Part shown: piece after piece, positions 45,149-56,450 of the stretch
How the letters are laid out: each line of letters opens with the position of its first letter
Numbering within the stretch: the stretch's first letter is position 1
Source: Dichetophora obliterata
Taxonomy: Eukaryota > Arthropoda > Insecta > Diptera > Sciomyzidae
Reading direction: 5' to 3'
DNA: 64,000 nucleotides
NCBI GenBank assembly: GCA_963920525.1
Contig: OY986438.1
Coordinates: forward strand, 98,009,349 to 98,073,348
The notes under the pieces: generated by a model
Told to the model about the DNA's origin: nothing
The model's input: only the letters and a program-made list of their open reading frames with translations
Databases searched by the model: none
Translations under genes and position numbers: made by a program

Positions 45149-46082
45149 GTTAGGCATACAAGCAATGAATATTGAAAATGGGACTAAATTAGTGAAAATA
45201 AAACAGGAAAACAAAGCTTAAAATTACAACAAATACAAGACAAAACGTGAAAAGAAAGAAACAATGAAAGATTATAAAAAAAATGTATATATAAAGGAAT
45301 TAAAATTACTTCGAAAAGAAAATAAATTATGAGATCCAAGAGAGCAGCGAAAAGGAAATACGAGAACAAAACATTAAAAAAAAATCATCATCTGTGGATT
45401 CCGAAAGCAGCTGCAACGCGTAGCAGAGAAAAGCAACGATGCCGAGTGCTCCCGAGCTAAGTAGCTGTAGTTAGTTATTTCATAAAAAAAATATCATTTT
45501 TATATTTATACGTTATTGCCTTAAACATTCATTTTTAATATATAAATTATTACCAATCGAAAAAATTAAAGTTTAGTGATTCTTTCTTTTTGGAGTTAAG
45601 ATAAAAATTTTAATATAAAAAAAATATCAAAGCAAAGACAAGTAATCAGGAAGTAGAAAGAATTTGTTTTTATGTCTAAATATATTTATATATATAGATA
45701 AAGAAGAAGAAACAATTATCTTTGATATGTCAAACAAAAATTAAATTGAAAGCGAAAGCGTGCTTCAACACCCACCTCAGAGAGCTCCCTTAGGTAGGCA
45801 TAATAGTTTATAATAATACGAAATATAACATAATCTTAAAATAAACGTGCATTTCAAAGATACGGCGTAAGACCGTAAGGATTCTTTTTTACAGCCGGAT
45901 TACTCTTGTCAAATAAATTAGTTTTGGAAACAATACTTTTGGAAAAATATTTTTTTTTAAAACAATATGTTGAATTAAATGTGTATTTTTTTTTTGTTTT
46001 TGTTGTTTTCCTATAATTAAAACAAACCAATTTTTATTTGTTTAGAATAATTTTGATGCGATAAAAAGAAAAAAAATATATA
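45149..46082. other. Remainder of the minisatellite unit and A-rich tail
   Basis: The interrupted minisatellite unit runs on to about 45222. After that there is AT-rich non-coding sequence. A block from TGTCTAAATA (about 45672) to TCTTGTCA (about 45911), with AATAAA inside, could be the LTR of the older gypsy-type element, but no partner LTR is in the window. Confidence 0.4.
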
Positions 46083-47646
46083 TCTATAGTAATAAAACTC
46101 ATTTTCTGTTTGTTTGTTTGTTTGTTTGTTTGGCCTTTATACAAATCTAAACGGCTCAACGGATTTTGCTCAAACTAGGTATACATATTAAGTACATCCC
46201 AACTTAAAATGTTACATACTTAGTTTATGCCACGCCCCCTCTGAAATTTTTCAACTAACGGTAATTTTGTTATTATAAAACTTTTTAGTATAGGAGATTT
46301 TTTTGTATTTAATTTTAAAAATTTTTTGTTATTTTGACATCAAAAACATTCACATATCTTCAAAATTGGAGAAATTTTCAGTATAACGACTTTTTCATAA
46401 AACATCGTTGCCTAAGAATGAGAAAAAAACGACATGAAAATCAAAGTTTGGTCTTTCGATGCAAATATCTCCGCTGTCCATTAATATATTTCATTCAAAT
46501 TTTTTTTGTTCAAAAGTTCAATAAAATTACTTCACAAAAATAGGTTGAACTGTACCGTTAAGTCAGTGTATATATGCTTTATGATTATGTCAAAAAAGGT
46601 CCAAAATATTGACTTTTTACTCAAAAAATGACTCAAAAATTGTTGTTGTTGTAAAAATGAAATCAATTAAAAATTGCACATCTGGCTACCTTTCATATGA
46701 CATAGCATTTATTTGCAAAAATTCTTCCAGCTAAGCGCAAAAATTATTTTACTGTTTTTGTCATCAAAACAACAAGGGTTTGAACAACCCCCCTTTGATT
46801 TTTTTCGCGAAATTTATTTTTTCCAAAATGTTGTTTTTATATTTTTTTACAAAAAAGTCAAGTCTCAATAGTAAATTATGTGAAAAAATTACCCCAATAT
46901 CTCTTTCCAATCAAAAGTTATGGCTAAAAATCTATTTTTTCATACCAGACTATTAATAAAACTTAGTTTTGTGTTAAAATTCTCTATATAGTTTGAACGT
47001 CCCCATTTATCTCTAAGAACGCAGTTGTGTGTCTAAAGTAATTACGAACATTTTGGATTATATTATGTCCTTATAGTAATCTGCTTAGTTTTTTTAGGTT
47101 AAGAACAAAACCTCCCCTCCCTTCCCCGGCCCATTGATAGCTAATAATGAGAAAAAAATTATATGAAAATCAAAGTTTTTACTTTTAATGCTAATATATT
47201 CCGCTGTTTTTAATATATTTCATTAAAATTGTTTTTGTAAAAAAGTTCAATATGTTTTTTAATATAAATCTTTGTTTAGACATTAAAATGTCCATATCTC
47301 AAGGACGCATTGAGTCCCACCATAATTTTTATTTTGTTGAAAAGGTTATTGTGCTTGCTTTAAGATTAAGTAAATATAAAAATTCTTTTTAATTTTTAAA
47401 ATAAGTTTTTCGTACACCTTCTTTGAATTCAATTAGCTCACCACAAGAGATGAAACCACCAATAACAAAAATTTTCCAAAACTTTTTTGGATTAATGTTC
47501 GTTCAATTACCTTTCTAACGGTAGCTTACAAAAAAAATTCAACATGTTTTTCATTATTCCAGATTTTAAAAAAACATTTAATCGAGAAGTGTATGTTAAA
47601 ATGTTTATATAAATGACTCTCGAGTAACACCGGGTATATCAGCTAG
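46083..47646 (+). mobile_element. Helitron-like non-autonomous element
   Basis: Starts TCTATAGTAATAAAACTC after an A, followed by a run of six TTTG units and a conserved-looking GGCTCAACGGATTTTGCTC. It ends ...GGGTATATCAGCTAG before a T (47643-47646, T at 47647), matching the TC...CTAG ends and A/T target of Helitrons. A CTCTCGAG palindrome lies about 25 bp before the end where a hairpin is expected. It has no Rep/helicase ORF. An internal direct repeat of about 115 bp occurs at 46410-46530 and 47140-47255. Confidence 0.5.
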
Positions 47647-48264
47647 TGTGTAATAAAATTGCTGAGTAATAAGCCATATGTTAAGTCATAAGTATTTGTA
47701 ATGCAAATTAAAGCTGTGTTGGTTATAAAATGGAAAGTTTGAGTTCTTATTCCAGTATGTCGTGGTAGAGTTTTTAAGAGTGGGTGAACTGGCGGGTATG
47801 ATTGTTGTGTCGATCGTAATATCATCATGAATTGAATTCAAACCAAGATTCTAGGGGCCACAAATAAATATTCCGGATTGTGGCCAAGGAAGGGAGGGTG
47901 CTCCAAAGGGGAATAACATCGACTCCCCAATAAGATCGTGTGATGCCTGAACATCTGAAAGGTGAGTGAATTGGTTTTGGTCTCATCCTGTCGTTGAGAG
48001 TCACGGCGACCAATATGGTTGTTTGAATGTTAAATAAAATTTTATTGTGCACCCTCGATTCGGTTTGGTCGGTCGACACCCGCCCTGACCGGGAGCTAGC
48101 CGTGGCGAGCCAAACCGAATACGATCGCTAGGGCAAGTAACAATAGAAGGAAGAACTACACTAGTATGTTTTATATACTTTGTAGCGACCTTTTTTTTTT
48201 TTGCTTGTCAAACTTGTATCTGTGTTTAGAAAATTCCCACATTTTCATTTCGCTACTTTTTACT
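47647..48264. other. Non-coding interval with a GC-rich hairpin
   Basis: At about 48059-48118 ATTCGGTTTGG pairs with CCAAACCGAAT around a 38-nt GC-rich loop (CCCGCCCTGACCGGGAGC). The frames at 47643-48079 on the minus strand have no family resemblance. The origin of this GC-rich block is unknown to me. Confidence 0.4.
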
Positions 48265-48820
48265 AATTTCCGTTCCTATACACCAAAAACTTGCAAAAGA
48301 GAGTGATAATCAGAGAGTAAAACATTTCCCCTCCTTGAGAAAAGTTTCAAGTTTCTGCTACACAAATTTCGTTTAGTAAAAACTTGCAAGTTGTCATGTG
48401 TTGACAGAAATGTTAAAATTTGCGCTACAACCATAAAAAACAGAAGACAAAAGGAAAGGTGGTTAAAACTTGCGCTAAAATAAAAAATTAACCAAAGGAC
48501 AAATATTAAAATAAATTTCTCGCCACGCACATACAGCAGGATGCAACATTTCCTTATCACTATCACTTTCAGATTCACTTGAAACAATAAAATCAATTGA
48601 TGCAGCTAATTTTTCAGACATATTCAAAATCTTCAAAAAATTTTTGCTCAAATTTACAACATATATTCTTGACTATTGATTGAAAGTTGCAAGTTTTTGC
48701 TTAACAGCGTTCCAGTACTTTTTGCAACTTTTACTGCTCAGAGACAATTTTTTTGCTTACTCTCTCAAATGTTGTAACTTCCAAGTTTTTGCTACAAAAG
48801 TACGGGAACAGACCTATAAT
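48265..48820. mobile_element. Probable MITE related to the one at 18123-18486
   Basis: Its right end (to GGGAACAGACCT, about 48818) resembles the AGGTCTGTTCGCGTA terminus of the element at 18123-18486, and the following CAAAAACTTG...AGAGAGTAA is mirrored by CAAAAACTTGCAAAAGAGAG at about 48281. The left terminus itself is eroded. No coding sequence. Confidence 0.4.
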
Positions 48821-49314
48821 TTAAGAATAGTAGCTAAGCCAGATGGTTAAACTCCTGGTTAAGCTCCTTCATAGCCTTAGGGCAATGGAGCAAAATATTG
48901 TAAATTTATATAAAAACATCTTTTAAAAATTTAAAAACATTAAAAAAATAAATTCAAATCGGTTCTTAAATATTCAATTCGCTTCGAAAGTGCGCATAAA
49001 CAATAATTTCTCTTAAGCTGTTCCGAAAATCAGCTATTTTGCTTTTATCAAGGCTCATTTATAAGGTTGTGTCCTTTGAGAGCGAGCTCGGTCGAACTGT
49101 CGATATGGATGAAAATAAATCAAGAAAATGAATGCAGAGAACCATGGTAGAAGAATACAGGTAGATGCACCAGATGAGAGCATACTGCCGGAAATGTCAA
49201 AATGAAGCAAAATTTACTATTTCTTTTCTTTTGTTTTCATCGCCACACAGCTGAATTTGACTGGCAGTATGGAAAGAGAGCACATTCAGTGCTGCAGCTA
49301 CCTCTATCCTTATA

Positions 49315-50620
49315 AAGGGTGATTTTTTTGAGGTTATGATTTTCATGCATTAGTATTTGACAGATCACGTGGGATTTCAGACATGGTGTCAAAGAGAAAG
49401 ATGCTCAGTATGCTTTGACATTTTATCATGAATAGACTTACTAACGAGCAACGCTTGCAAATCATTGAATTTTATTACCAAAATCAGTGTTCGGTTCGAA
49501 ATGTGTTTCGCGCTTTACGTCCGATTTATGGTCTACATAATCGACCAAGTGAGCAAACAATTAATGCGATTGTGACCAAGTTTCGCACTCAGTTTACTTT
49601 ATTGGACATTAAACGAACCACACGAATGCGTACAGTGCGTACAAAAGAGAATATTGCGTCTGTTTCTGAGAGTGTTGCTGAAGACCGTGAAATGTCGATT
49701 CGTCGCCGTTCGCAGCAATTGGGTTTGTGTTATTCGACCACATGGAAGGTTTTACGCAAAGATCTTGGTGTAAAACCGTATAAAATACAGCTCGTGCAAG
49801 AACTGAAGCCGAACGATCTGCCACAACGTCGAATTTTCAGTGAATGGGCCCTAGAAAAGTTGGCAGAAAATCCGCTTTTTTATCGACAAATTTTGTTCAG
49901 CGATGAGGCTCATTTCTGGTTGAATGGCTACGTAAATAAGCAAAATTGCCGCATTTGGAGTGAAGAGCAACCAGAAGCCGTTCAAGAACTGGCCATGCAT
50001 CCCGAAAAATGCACTGTTTGGTGTGGTTTGTACGCTGGTGGAATCATTGGACCGTATTTTTTCAAAGATGCTGTTGGACGCAACGTTACGGTGAAAGGCG
50101 ATCGCTATCGTTCGATGCTAACAAACTTTTTGTTGCCAAAAATGGAAGAACTGAACTTGGTTGACATGTGGTTTCAACAAGATGGCGCTACATGCCACAC
50201 AGCTCACGATTCTATGGCCATTTTGAGGGAAAACTTCGGAGAACAATTAATCTCAAGAAATGGACCGGTAAGTTGGCCACCAAGATCATGCGATTTGACG
50301 CCTTTAGACTATTTTTTGTGGGGCTACGTCAAGTCTAAAGTCTACAGAAATAAGCCAGCAACTATTCCAGCTTTGGAAGACAACATTTCCGAAGAAATTC
50401 GGGCTATTCCGGCCGAAATGCTCGAAAAAGTTGCCCAAAATTGGACTTTCCGAATGGACCACCTAAGACGCAGCCGCGGTCAACATTTAAATGAAATTAT
50501 CTTCAAAAAGTAAATGTCATGGACTAATCTAACGTTTCAAATAAAGAACCGATGAGATTTTGCAAATTTTATGCGTTTTTTTTAAAAAAAAAATTATCAA
50601 GCTCTTAAAAGATCACCCTT
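49315..50620 (+). mobile_element. Complete mariner-type (Tc1/mariner) transposon
   Basis: 1306 bp, flanked by TA (49313-49314 and 50621-50622). Inverted ends AAGGGTGATTTTTTTGAGG and complement of CTCTTAAAAGATCACCCTT, identical for nine bases and then similar to about 28. It carries one intact transposase frame. The host sequence is an older inverted-repeat element. Everything needed for mobility appears present by eye. Confidence 0.92.
49428..50513 (+). CDS. Mariner-type transposase
   Basis: An intact 361-aa frame in a single exon, as usual for mariner enzymes. Residues 1-110 form a paired helix-turn-helix DNA-binding region (QRLQIIEFYYQN; RRRSQQLGLCYSTTWKVLRK). The linker block KPYKIQLVQELK follows. 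The catalytic aspartates are in FSDEAHFW (about 158), FQQDGATCH (about 249) and SCDLTPLDYFLW (about 286). I count 36 residues between the second and third Asp, against 34 in classic mariner. It would bind the terminal repeats and perform cut-and-paste transposition at TA sites. Start ATG at 49428 follows the 5' terminal repeat by about 110 bp. Confidence 0.93.
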   Translation: MNRLTNEQRLQIIEFYYQNQCSVRNVFRALRPIYGLHNRPSEQTINAIVTKFRTQFTLLDIKRTTRMRTVRTKENIASVSESVAEDREMSIRRRSQQLGLCYSTTWKVLRKDLGVKPYKIQLVQELKPNDLPQRRIFSEWALEKLAENPLFYRQILFSDEAHFWLNGYVNKQNCRIWSEEQPEAVQELAMHPEKCTVWCGLYAGGIIGPYFFKDAVGRNVTVKGDRYRSMLTNFLLPKMEELNLVDMWFQQDGATCHTAHDSMAILRENFGEQLISRNGPVSWPPRSCDLTPLDYFLWGYVKSKVYRNKPATIPALEDNISEEIRAIPAEMLEKVAQNWTFRMDHLRRSRGQHLNEIIFKK

Positions 50621-51000
50621 TACCATGCATATAACAAAAACAGCAGAACAGTGACAGTTCAAGCAAAGGCGGAAAAAGAGTGCATTTCTCTCGAGTGCCA
50701 CAACCTTATAAATGAACCTTGGCTTTCGTTGTCAAACTTTATCGAGAGCGCGCAATGAAAAGTCAAATTTTCAAAACGCTTCCACAATCGCTTTCACTGA
50801 AGCTGTTTTAGTACTTGGGTATAAGCACATTACATTAAACTGTACTGAATAAAAACGATGTAAGAGAATTCGGATTAACGTGCCGGATAAACGTGGCATG
50901 CAACACGTTAAGGGAGGACACAGAGAAATGGAGATTTTTTTATCGATTTCATGTTAGCGAAAGATAAACGTTTATAAAGTTTCTTAAATCCATCCATTAC

Positions 51001-51295
51001 CGAGCTGTGCTCTTGTGAAGATGAAATCAGTCCGTTGAAACTACTAAATTTCAAGTTTGAGCAAATCACAAATTTTATGCTATAAAAAATGTTGATTTAT
51101 TACGCAAAATTCAGAGAAAATTGTGCTCAAACTGGAAATTTATTTATTTCATGTACATGATCAAAGCCAATTAAGGCCAATATGATTACAAGTATATGAA
51201 TGTACAAGTAAGTCTAAGTTTATATTTTGCAGTTTCAATTTTTTCAATTTAGTAGTTTCAACGGATTGATTTCATCTTCACACGAGCACAGCTCT
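51001..51295. mobile_element. ~295-bp MITE upstream of Ppat-Dpck
   Basis: Inverted repeats of about 50 bp: GAGCTGTGCTCTTGTGAAGA (51002) through ACTACTAAATT, matched in reverse from AATTTAGTAGTTTCAACGGA (51245) to AGCTCT (51295) with two or three changes. The core is AT-rich with no ORF. It lies about 375 bp before the start codon. Confidence 0.85.
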
Positions 51296-51668
51296 AGGTG
51301 CTCTAATTTTGTTTTAACATCGTAATATCGATATTATTTTAATTGGTCTTTTTATACAAATTTATTGTTATGAAACACATTTTCTTATTCATATTCAACT
51401 TAAATTTTTGTATTTTTATCTATATTCATTTGAATAAATAAATTCATTCAAAGCTTTTTGTATTTCATACATTTCTTCGATCATTAATAATCGGAAGTAA
51501 ATTAGTTTCAGCACATTTTTCTATATCAATTTCTTATTTATTTTAATGGCAACCCTAGTATCAGCTGTTCTATGTCTTTTCACCAGTTGCAAAATTTTGT
51601 TCAAAGTTCATACAAAAGATATGACATCAAATCTATAAAGTAAAATATAGAAAGTATATCTATAAGAT

Positions 51669-54600
51669 ATGACGTCCACCGGGCTACTTGTGGTTTCCAA
51701 CATTAAGCAAATAGGGCAGTCTTTACGTGCCATCGAAAAGTATGTAAAAAAATTGTATATTCATTTGAATATTCCGGCTGAAAATGTGCATCCCTTGCCA
51801 TCATGGGGTAAAATGATTTCTCAATTGTATGTGGATAGTGCAAGCCATAGCTCCAATATGGATCTGAGCATCTTGGTAGGAACTCTCAAGTGCCCGAGCA
51901 GTATAATAAATGAATCATGTCACTTGAAGCCTGTCGATATGCTTTTCTCAGATAGTCACTTTCCAGACATCTGTGAAAGCCTAAGAACTCATTTTAACAT
52001 TCCAAACGCAACGATTTATTTAAATGATGAATCCGCTTTTGTTATAAAAGAAATACAAGTATTTGATCAGCCACCAAAAGTTTACAACAATGCGGTGCTT
52101 GGTGGTACGTTCGATCGCATACACTTAGGACACAAGATATTCCTAACACAAGCAGTGCTGCTTGCGTGTGAACGTTTAGTCGTTGGCGTCACAGCTCCTA
52201 ACATGACAAAAAGTAAATTGAGCAAATTTATATTTAAGTTGTTTGAGTTTCATTTATATTTTATATACCTTTTTTGAACAGGCAAAATATTGTCGGAGCT
52301 AATTTTGCCTGTCAACCAACGGATAAGCGAGGTAAAACAGTTTCTCATGGAGATTGATGCTACTCTAAAGTACGATGTTGTGGCCATTGATGATTCCTTC
52401 GGTCCAACGAAAAGTGATCCGGATATGGATGTGATAATCGTTAGTGCGGAAACGCTGCGTGGCGGACACAAGGTTAATGAACTACGTGCAAAGAACAAAT
52501 TGCGTCCCTTGGATATATTTTGTATAGATGTGGTGGAAAGCAATGTAGTGAATGGTCCAAGAGAAAAAAAAATTAGCTCCAGCAATACTCGAATGGATTT
52601 GTTGGGCACTCGAATTAAGGCACCAGAGGTGACTATTATTTGATAAATGAATTAATTTACGCACCTTTCACATCAGCGGACTAGTGTGGGAAACGGCTGC
52701 TCATGTTCGCATAAATTCCGTTATCTGCAAGTGTGTTTGCCAGTTCGACATACCGGTTCCATTGGCGAAAAAATTTTTTTTTCTCCGTCACACCGGCCTT
52801 TTGTGTTTGTATCAGGGTTCAGAATATTCACACACCTTCACTCACAATCATTGGCTTGAAGCACACAACACACAATTTTATTTTCATTGCTTTTTTTTGT
52901 GTAACGGAGTTGATCATTCAACATGAATTCTTCGTTTTAATATTTGCTTGTACGTCACATACTCAAACAAAGATCGATCTCAATAATTCTCTGCGTTTCA
53001 GTTTTAGACTTATGTTTGCTTCAAAATGTTCATGTTGGAGAATTCAGGCCTTTGTGAAAACCAAAACAAAGACAATTTTTCCAACAGCATTCATTTTTTA
53101 CGTCACACGACGGTAGTGATCGATTTATGCATAGCAAAAAACCAGTCATTGAATGTATTTTTATCTTAATGACCGACGCAAAGACAATTTTGCAAACACC
53201 ACTTGTTCATGTTGGAAAAAATTGTCTTTGTTTTGGTTTTCACAAAGACCTGAATTCTCCAACATGAACATTTTGAAGCCAACATAAGTCTAAAACTGAA
53301 ACAGAGAATTGTTGAGATCGATCTTTGTTTAAGTATGTAACGCACAAGCAAATATTAAAACGAAGAATTCATGTGGAATGATCAACAGCATGCCATCTCC
53401 GTTACACACAAAAAAGTAATGAAAATAAAATTGTGTGTTGTGTGCTTCAAATAGTGTTGATCTTAGTTTATGTTGGAGATTTCTGTTACATGAGTGCAAA
53501 TTTCTGAACCCTGGTTTGTATACGTGGGACGATAGCAAAACAAAAACAATACGATTTGCAACACGCTGTCTCCACTTACAATATTTGATTGCATGCGAAC
53601 TGTCAAATTGAATTTCATGATATCCAGATTTTGTGCTATATTTAGGTGGGCACTTCATCTCATGAAATTTCATTTTGGAATTGTTTGTAAAAGTGTATTA
53701 ACTTAGTAATTTCTTCCATCCGCCATTCCATTTTTTTCACTCTTAATGCTTTTGCAACATTTTTTGCTTGAAAAGTTCCTAAAAATGCACACACTTATTA
53801 TATTTTACTGAAAAATGACAGCTCATCTCATGAAGTATTTCAAGAGATAAATTTCATGACATGAGTGGTCTACACTTGAGTTATATATCATGAAATTTAA
53901 TTTGACAGTTCGCATGCAATCAAATATTGTAAGTAGGGACTGTGTGTTAGACACAGGTTTAAGTAATATGAAGGTTCCGGTATTCACACTACTTCGCTGA
54001 TGTGTATGCTGCATTAGTCACATTAAACTGAATATATTTAAAATGTCGCCACAGCCAAGACCCAATTTGCCTGCTTCGCCCTATATTATTGGACTTACTG
54101 GCGGAATAGCCTCAGGAAAAAGTAATATGTCCCTATATCTAGAAAAAAAAGGAGCTCATGTATTGGATTGCGATAAAATTGCGCATGAGATATACGCGCC
54201 AGGTCAGGTTTGCTACAACAAAGTAGTAGAAAATTTTGGCCGTGAAATTCTTGATAGTGACAAACGAATAGATCGGTCAAAACTTGGACCCATAGTATTT
54301 GCAGATCCGAAAAAATTGACTGTACTCAACAGCATTGTGTGGCCAGAGTTACTGTTGGAAGTAAAACGACGCATAGCCAAAATTCACGAGCCTAACTTAA
54401 CGAAAGTGTTAATTTTGGAAGCGGCTATTTTACTTAAAGCTGGCTGGGAGACAGAATGTCATGAGGTTTGGTCAATGATTATTTCGCCGGAAGAGGCGAT
54501 TAAACGCACCATGGAGCGCAATAAGTTATCCGAGGAAGAGGTTCGCAAGCGACTGGTTAGTCAAATGGAGAACAGCGAAATTGTTTCCAAATCGAACGTA

Positions 54601-54708
54601 GTTTTTTGCTCACAGTGGGAGCTGGAATTCACGCAACAACAAGCTAATAAAGCTTGGTGCATGTTAATGGGTGAATTGGAGGTAAAAACTGATCGCAGCA
54701 TGCTTTAA
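51669..54708 (+). CDS. Bifunctional coenzyme A synthase (PPAT-DPCK)
   Basis: Three coding exons: 51669-52212, 52282-52628 and 54055-54708, joined in frame to 514 aa, the size of the fly orthologue. Introns are GT/AG (68 and 1426 bp). The first half holds a phosphopantetheine adenylyltransferase with the nucleotidyltransferase signature GGTFDRIHLGH at residues 145-155, and intron 1 splits the codon in NMTKS. The second half is dephospho-CoA kinase with a P-loop, GGIASGKS, near 311-318 and HVLDCDKIAHE after it. It makes dephospho-CoA from 4'-phosphopantetheine and ATP, then CoA; mammals place it at the mitochondrial surface. The N-terminal 130 residues are the less conserved extension. The donor of intron 2 (GAG|GTGACT) is weak, but reading on would stop after four codons and lose the kinase. 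Confidence 0.93.
52813..53514. mobile_element. ~700-bp foldback element in Ppat-Dpck intron 2
   Basis: The ends CAGGGTTCAGAA (52814) and TTCTGAACCCTG (to 53514) are complementary. Long inner arms pair: 52855-53085 with 53215-53455 in reverse (for example TTGAAGCACACAACACACAA with its complement near 53432). The loop is about 130 bp. The ORFs in both arms are chance. The pre-mRNA could form a strong hairpin. Confidence 0.85.
53573..53933. mobile_element. ~360-bp MITE in Ppat-Dpck intron 2
   Basis: About 50-bp inverted repeats: CTTACAATATTTGATTGCAT through TTTCATGATAT (53573-53623) and ATATCATGAAATTTAATTTG through ATATTGTAAG (53885-53933), nearly identical. It sits just before the splice acceptor of exon 3 (54053-54054), separated by about 120 bp. 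Confidence 0.85.
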
Positions 54709-54870
54709 TACTTTACTAGCATTTTGAAAAAGTTTCAAATGTACACTTCAGGCTAAATCAAATTAGTTTAATTAGTTTTTGTTATTGCATTTTATCAAAC
54801 AAATTTATAGCATGTTACTCCGAAAGTTTTTCTAGAGTGAAATATAAAAAAAAAATATTTCCGCAAAACT

Positions 54871-55998
54871 TCAATGACTTTCCCCTTTTTTGCCGGCAAC
54901 CCGTTTAAAATCCGTCATTTTTGTTGTCATTAGTGGTGAACCAATAAATCCCAGAAAATCGATTTGTGTAACATCGCCGCCAGTTTGATTATTTCTTACA
55001 TAAATTTGAATGTTTTGCACGTTTTGGAATTTAACGTAACGTAAATTTACGGGCTGTCCACTTTGCAAGTCCTTCGCATCCAAGCTAAAAAATAATTAGT
55101 TAAAATCATTTGCTTGCTTAACAAATATGTATAAGCAAGTACAAAACTTACGTCATATCCTGTACACTGCACATAGATTCTGCCATGTCAAAATCAATTG
55201 TTCTTGGTTGATTAATAAACAGTTTGATTTCTTTTGGACCCAACTGTGGTGGAGCTTTAAATTTAAGTGAATGGATTTTGACCACCTGATTAAAAGTGAT
55301 AGATAGAATCAGTTGTTCATCACAGTCCGATTGCAAGAAACCACCATTGGGGGTTAGGCAATGACTCATGGAATGATCATCAGATTCATTGAGACACTCG
55401 CACTCTTGTTTCGAGATAAAAGTGTTTAGTTCCATCTGCAAATAAGTTTTGAGATTATTTTTTCTTAAAAACTCGTTTCATCTTTATTTTACCAAGCCCT
55501 GTCCATAATCTTCACCAGCTTCATCTCCGCCACTGGAACCGACATGCTCCTGAATTTTTGTTTCTAAAGTTGTAATGTCTGCACCTTGTATGCGATCAAT
55601 TTTTGTCTGATAATGAAGATTAGATTTATTAAAACAAATTATTAAAAGCTTTTATACATGCAGGCCCAATAATTGTTTTGAGTACTGACCTTGTTCCTAT
55701 AAAATATAAAAGTTGGCATAGCGGACACTCCTTGACTGGCAGCAATTTCCTGACATTTGTCCACATCTACCTTCAAAAATATCGCTTTTGGATACTTATT
55801 AGGCAGCATATCAAAAAGAGGCGCAATCCTTTGGCATGGACCACACCTGAGAAGGTAAAAAAATAATAAAATACATATGTATAAGATTCATATTTATTCT
55901 CACCAAGTTGCTGTGAAGTCGACTACAACCAGGCGTACACCAGCCAAAGACAGTTCTGTCTGAAAATGAGGGTCATCGTTGATTACGCGAACAGACAT
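54871..55998 (-). CDS. Thioredoxin-like protein 1 (TXNL1), proteasome-associated
   Basis: Five coding exons on the minus strand: 55998-55904, 55846-55690, 55606-55493, 55435-55152 and 55084-54871, all with GT/AG introns and consistent phase, giving 287 aa (human TXNL1 is 289). The N-terminal thioredoxin fold has WCGPC at 32-36; the Trp codon is split by intron 1. MPTFIFYRN holds the conserved cis-Pro. A linker with GSSGGDEAGED leads to the PITH domain (about 122-287; ISKQECECLNESDDHS, SGQPVNLRYVKFQNV). The protein is a disulfide reductase bound to the 26S proteasome cap through PITH. It is convergent with Ppat-Dpck (162 bp between stops). Confidence 0.95.
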
Positions 55999-56450
55999 AA
56001 CTTTTTAATTATACTTTAAATTAATATTTATTGCTTAAGTTCACTAAAAATTAAGAGAACCCTTTTCACGTTGGATAATTTGCGATAATATGTGACAGAT
56101 TTACAATGAATACGATGACTGGCAGCTGCAAATTTTCGATATTTATTCAGTGGAATAACTGAATAATGGCTGCGTCTACGAAAATCAACATGTTGTAAGT
56201 ATCACTTTTCGCTACTTTGTGAGTCTTGTGAACGGTGATTTGTATTTTCTGTCAATATAGTTACTAAAATTGACAAAAATTACATTCATTTCTTTAATTA
56301 GAAGTAGTAATTAATTAAAACTTTTTACCAAATTTTGTGTTATTCGAAGTTTTATACTTTCACTTCCAAATGTAAAAATTTGCAATTGAAAAATACAACA
56401 TGTTGTTGAGTAAATGCAGCGAAAAAATAAAGCGTGTTGTGAGTAGCGGA

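Larger units (their letters stand above)
49049..50722. mobile_element. Inverted-repeat element split by a mariner insertion
   Basis: AAGG(C)TCATTTATAAGGTTGTG at about 49049 is complemented by CACAACCTTATAAATGAACC at about 50699-50718. Without the mariner at 49315-50620 the element would be about 370 bp. The parts on either side have no coding sequence. Confidence 0.65.

Noticed and set aside
52684..53673. ORFs of 61-127 aa inside Ppat-Dpck intron 2
   Set aside because: They lie in the arms of the foldback element, appear on both strands as mirror translations and match no protein.
54043..54054. ATG at 54043 as an independent start for a separate kinase gene
   Set aside because: The ATG lies in the polypyrimidine/acceptor region; joining at 54055 restores the usual PPAT-DPCK fusion.
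55678..55866. Plus-strand ORF over Txl exon 2
   Set aside because: Antisense to a well-supported thioredoxin exon.
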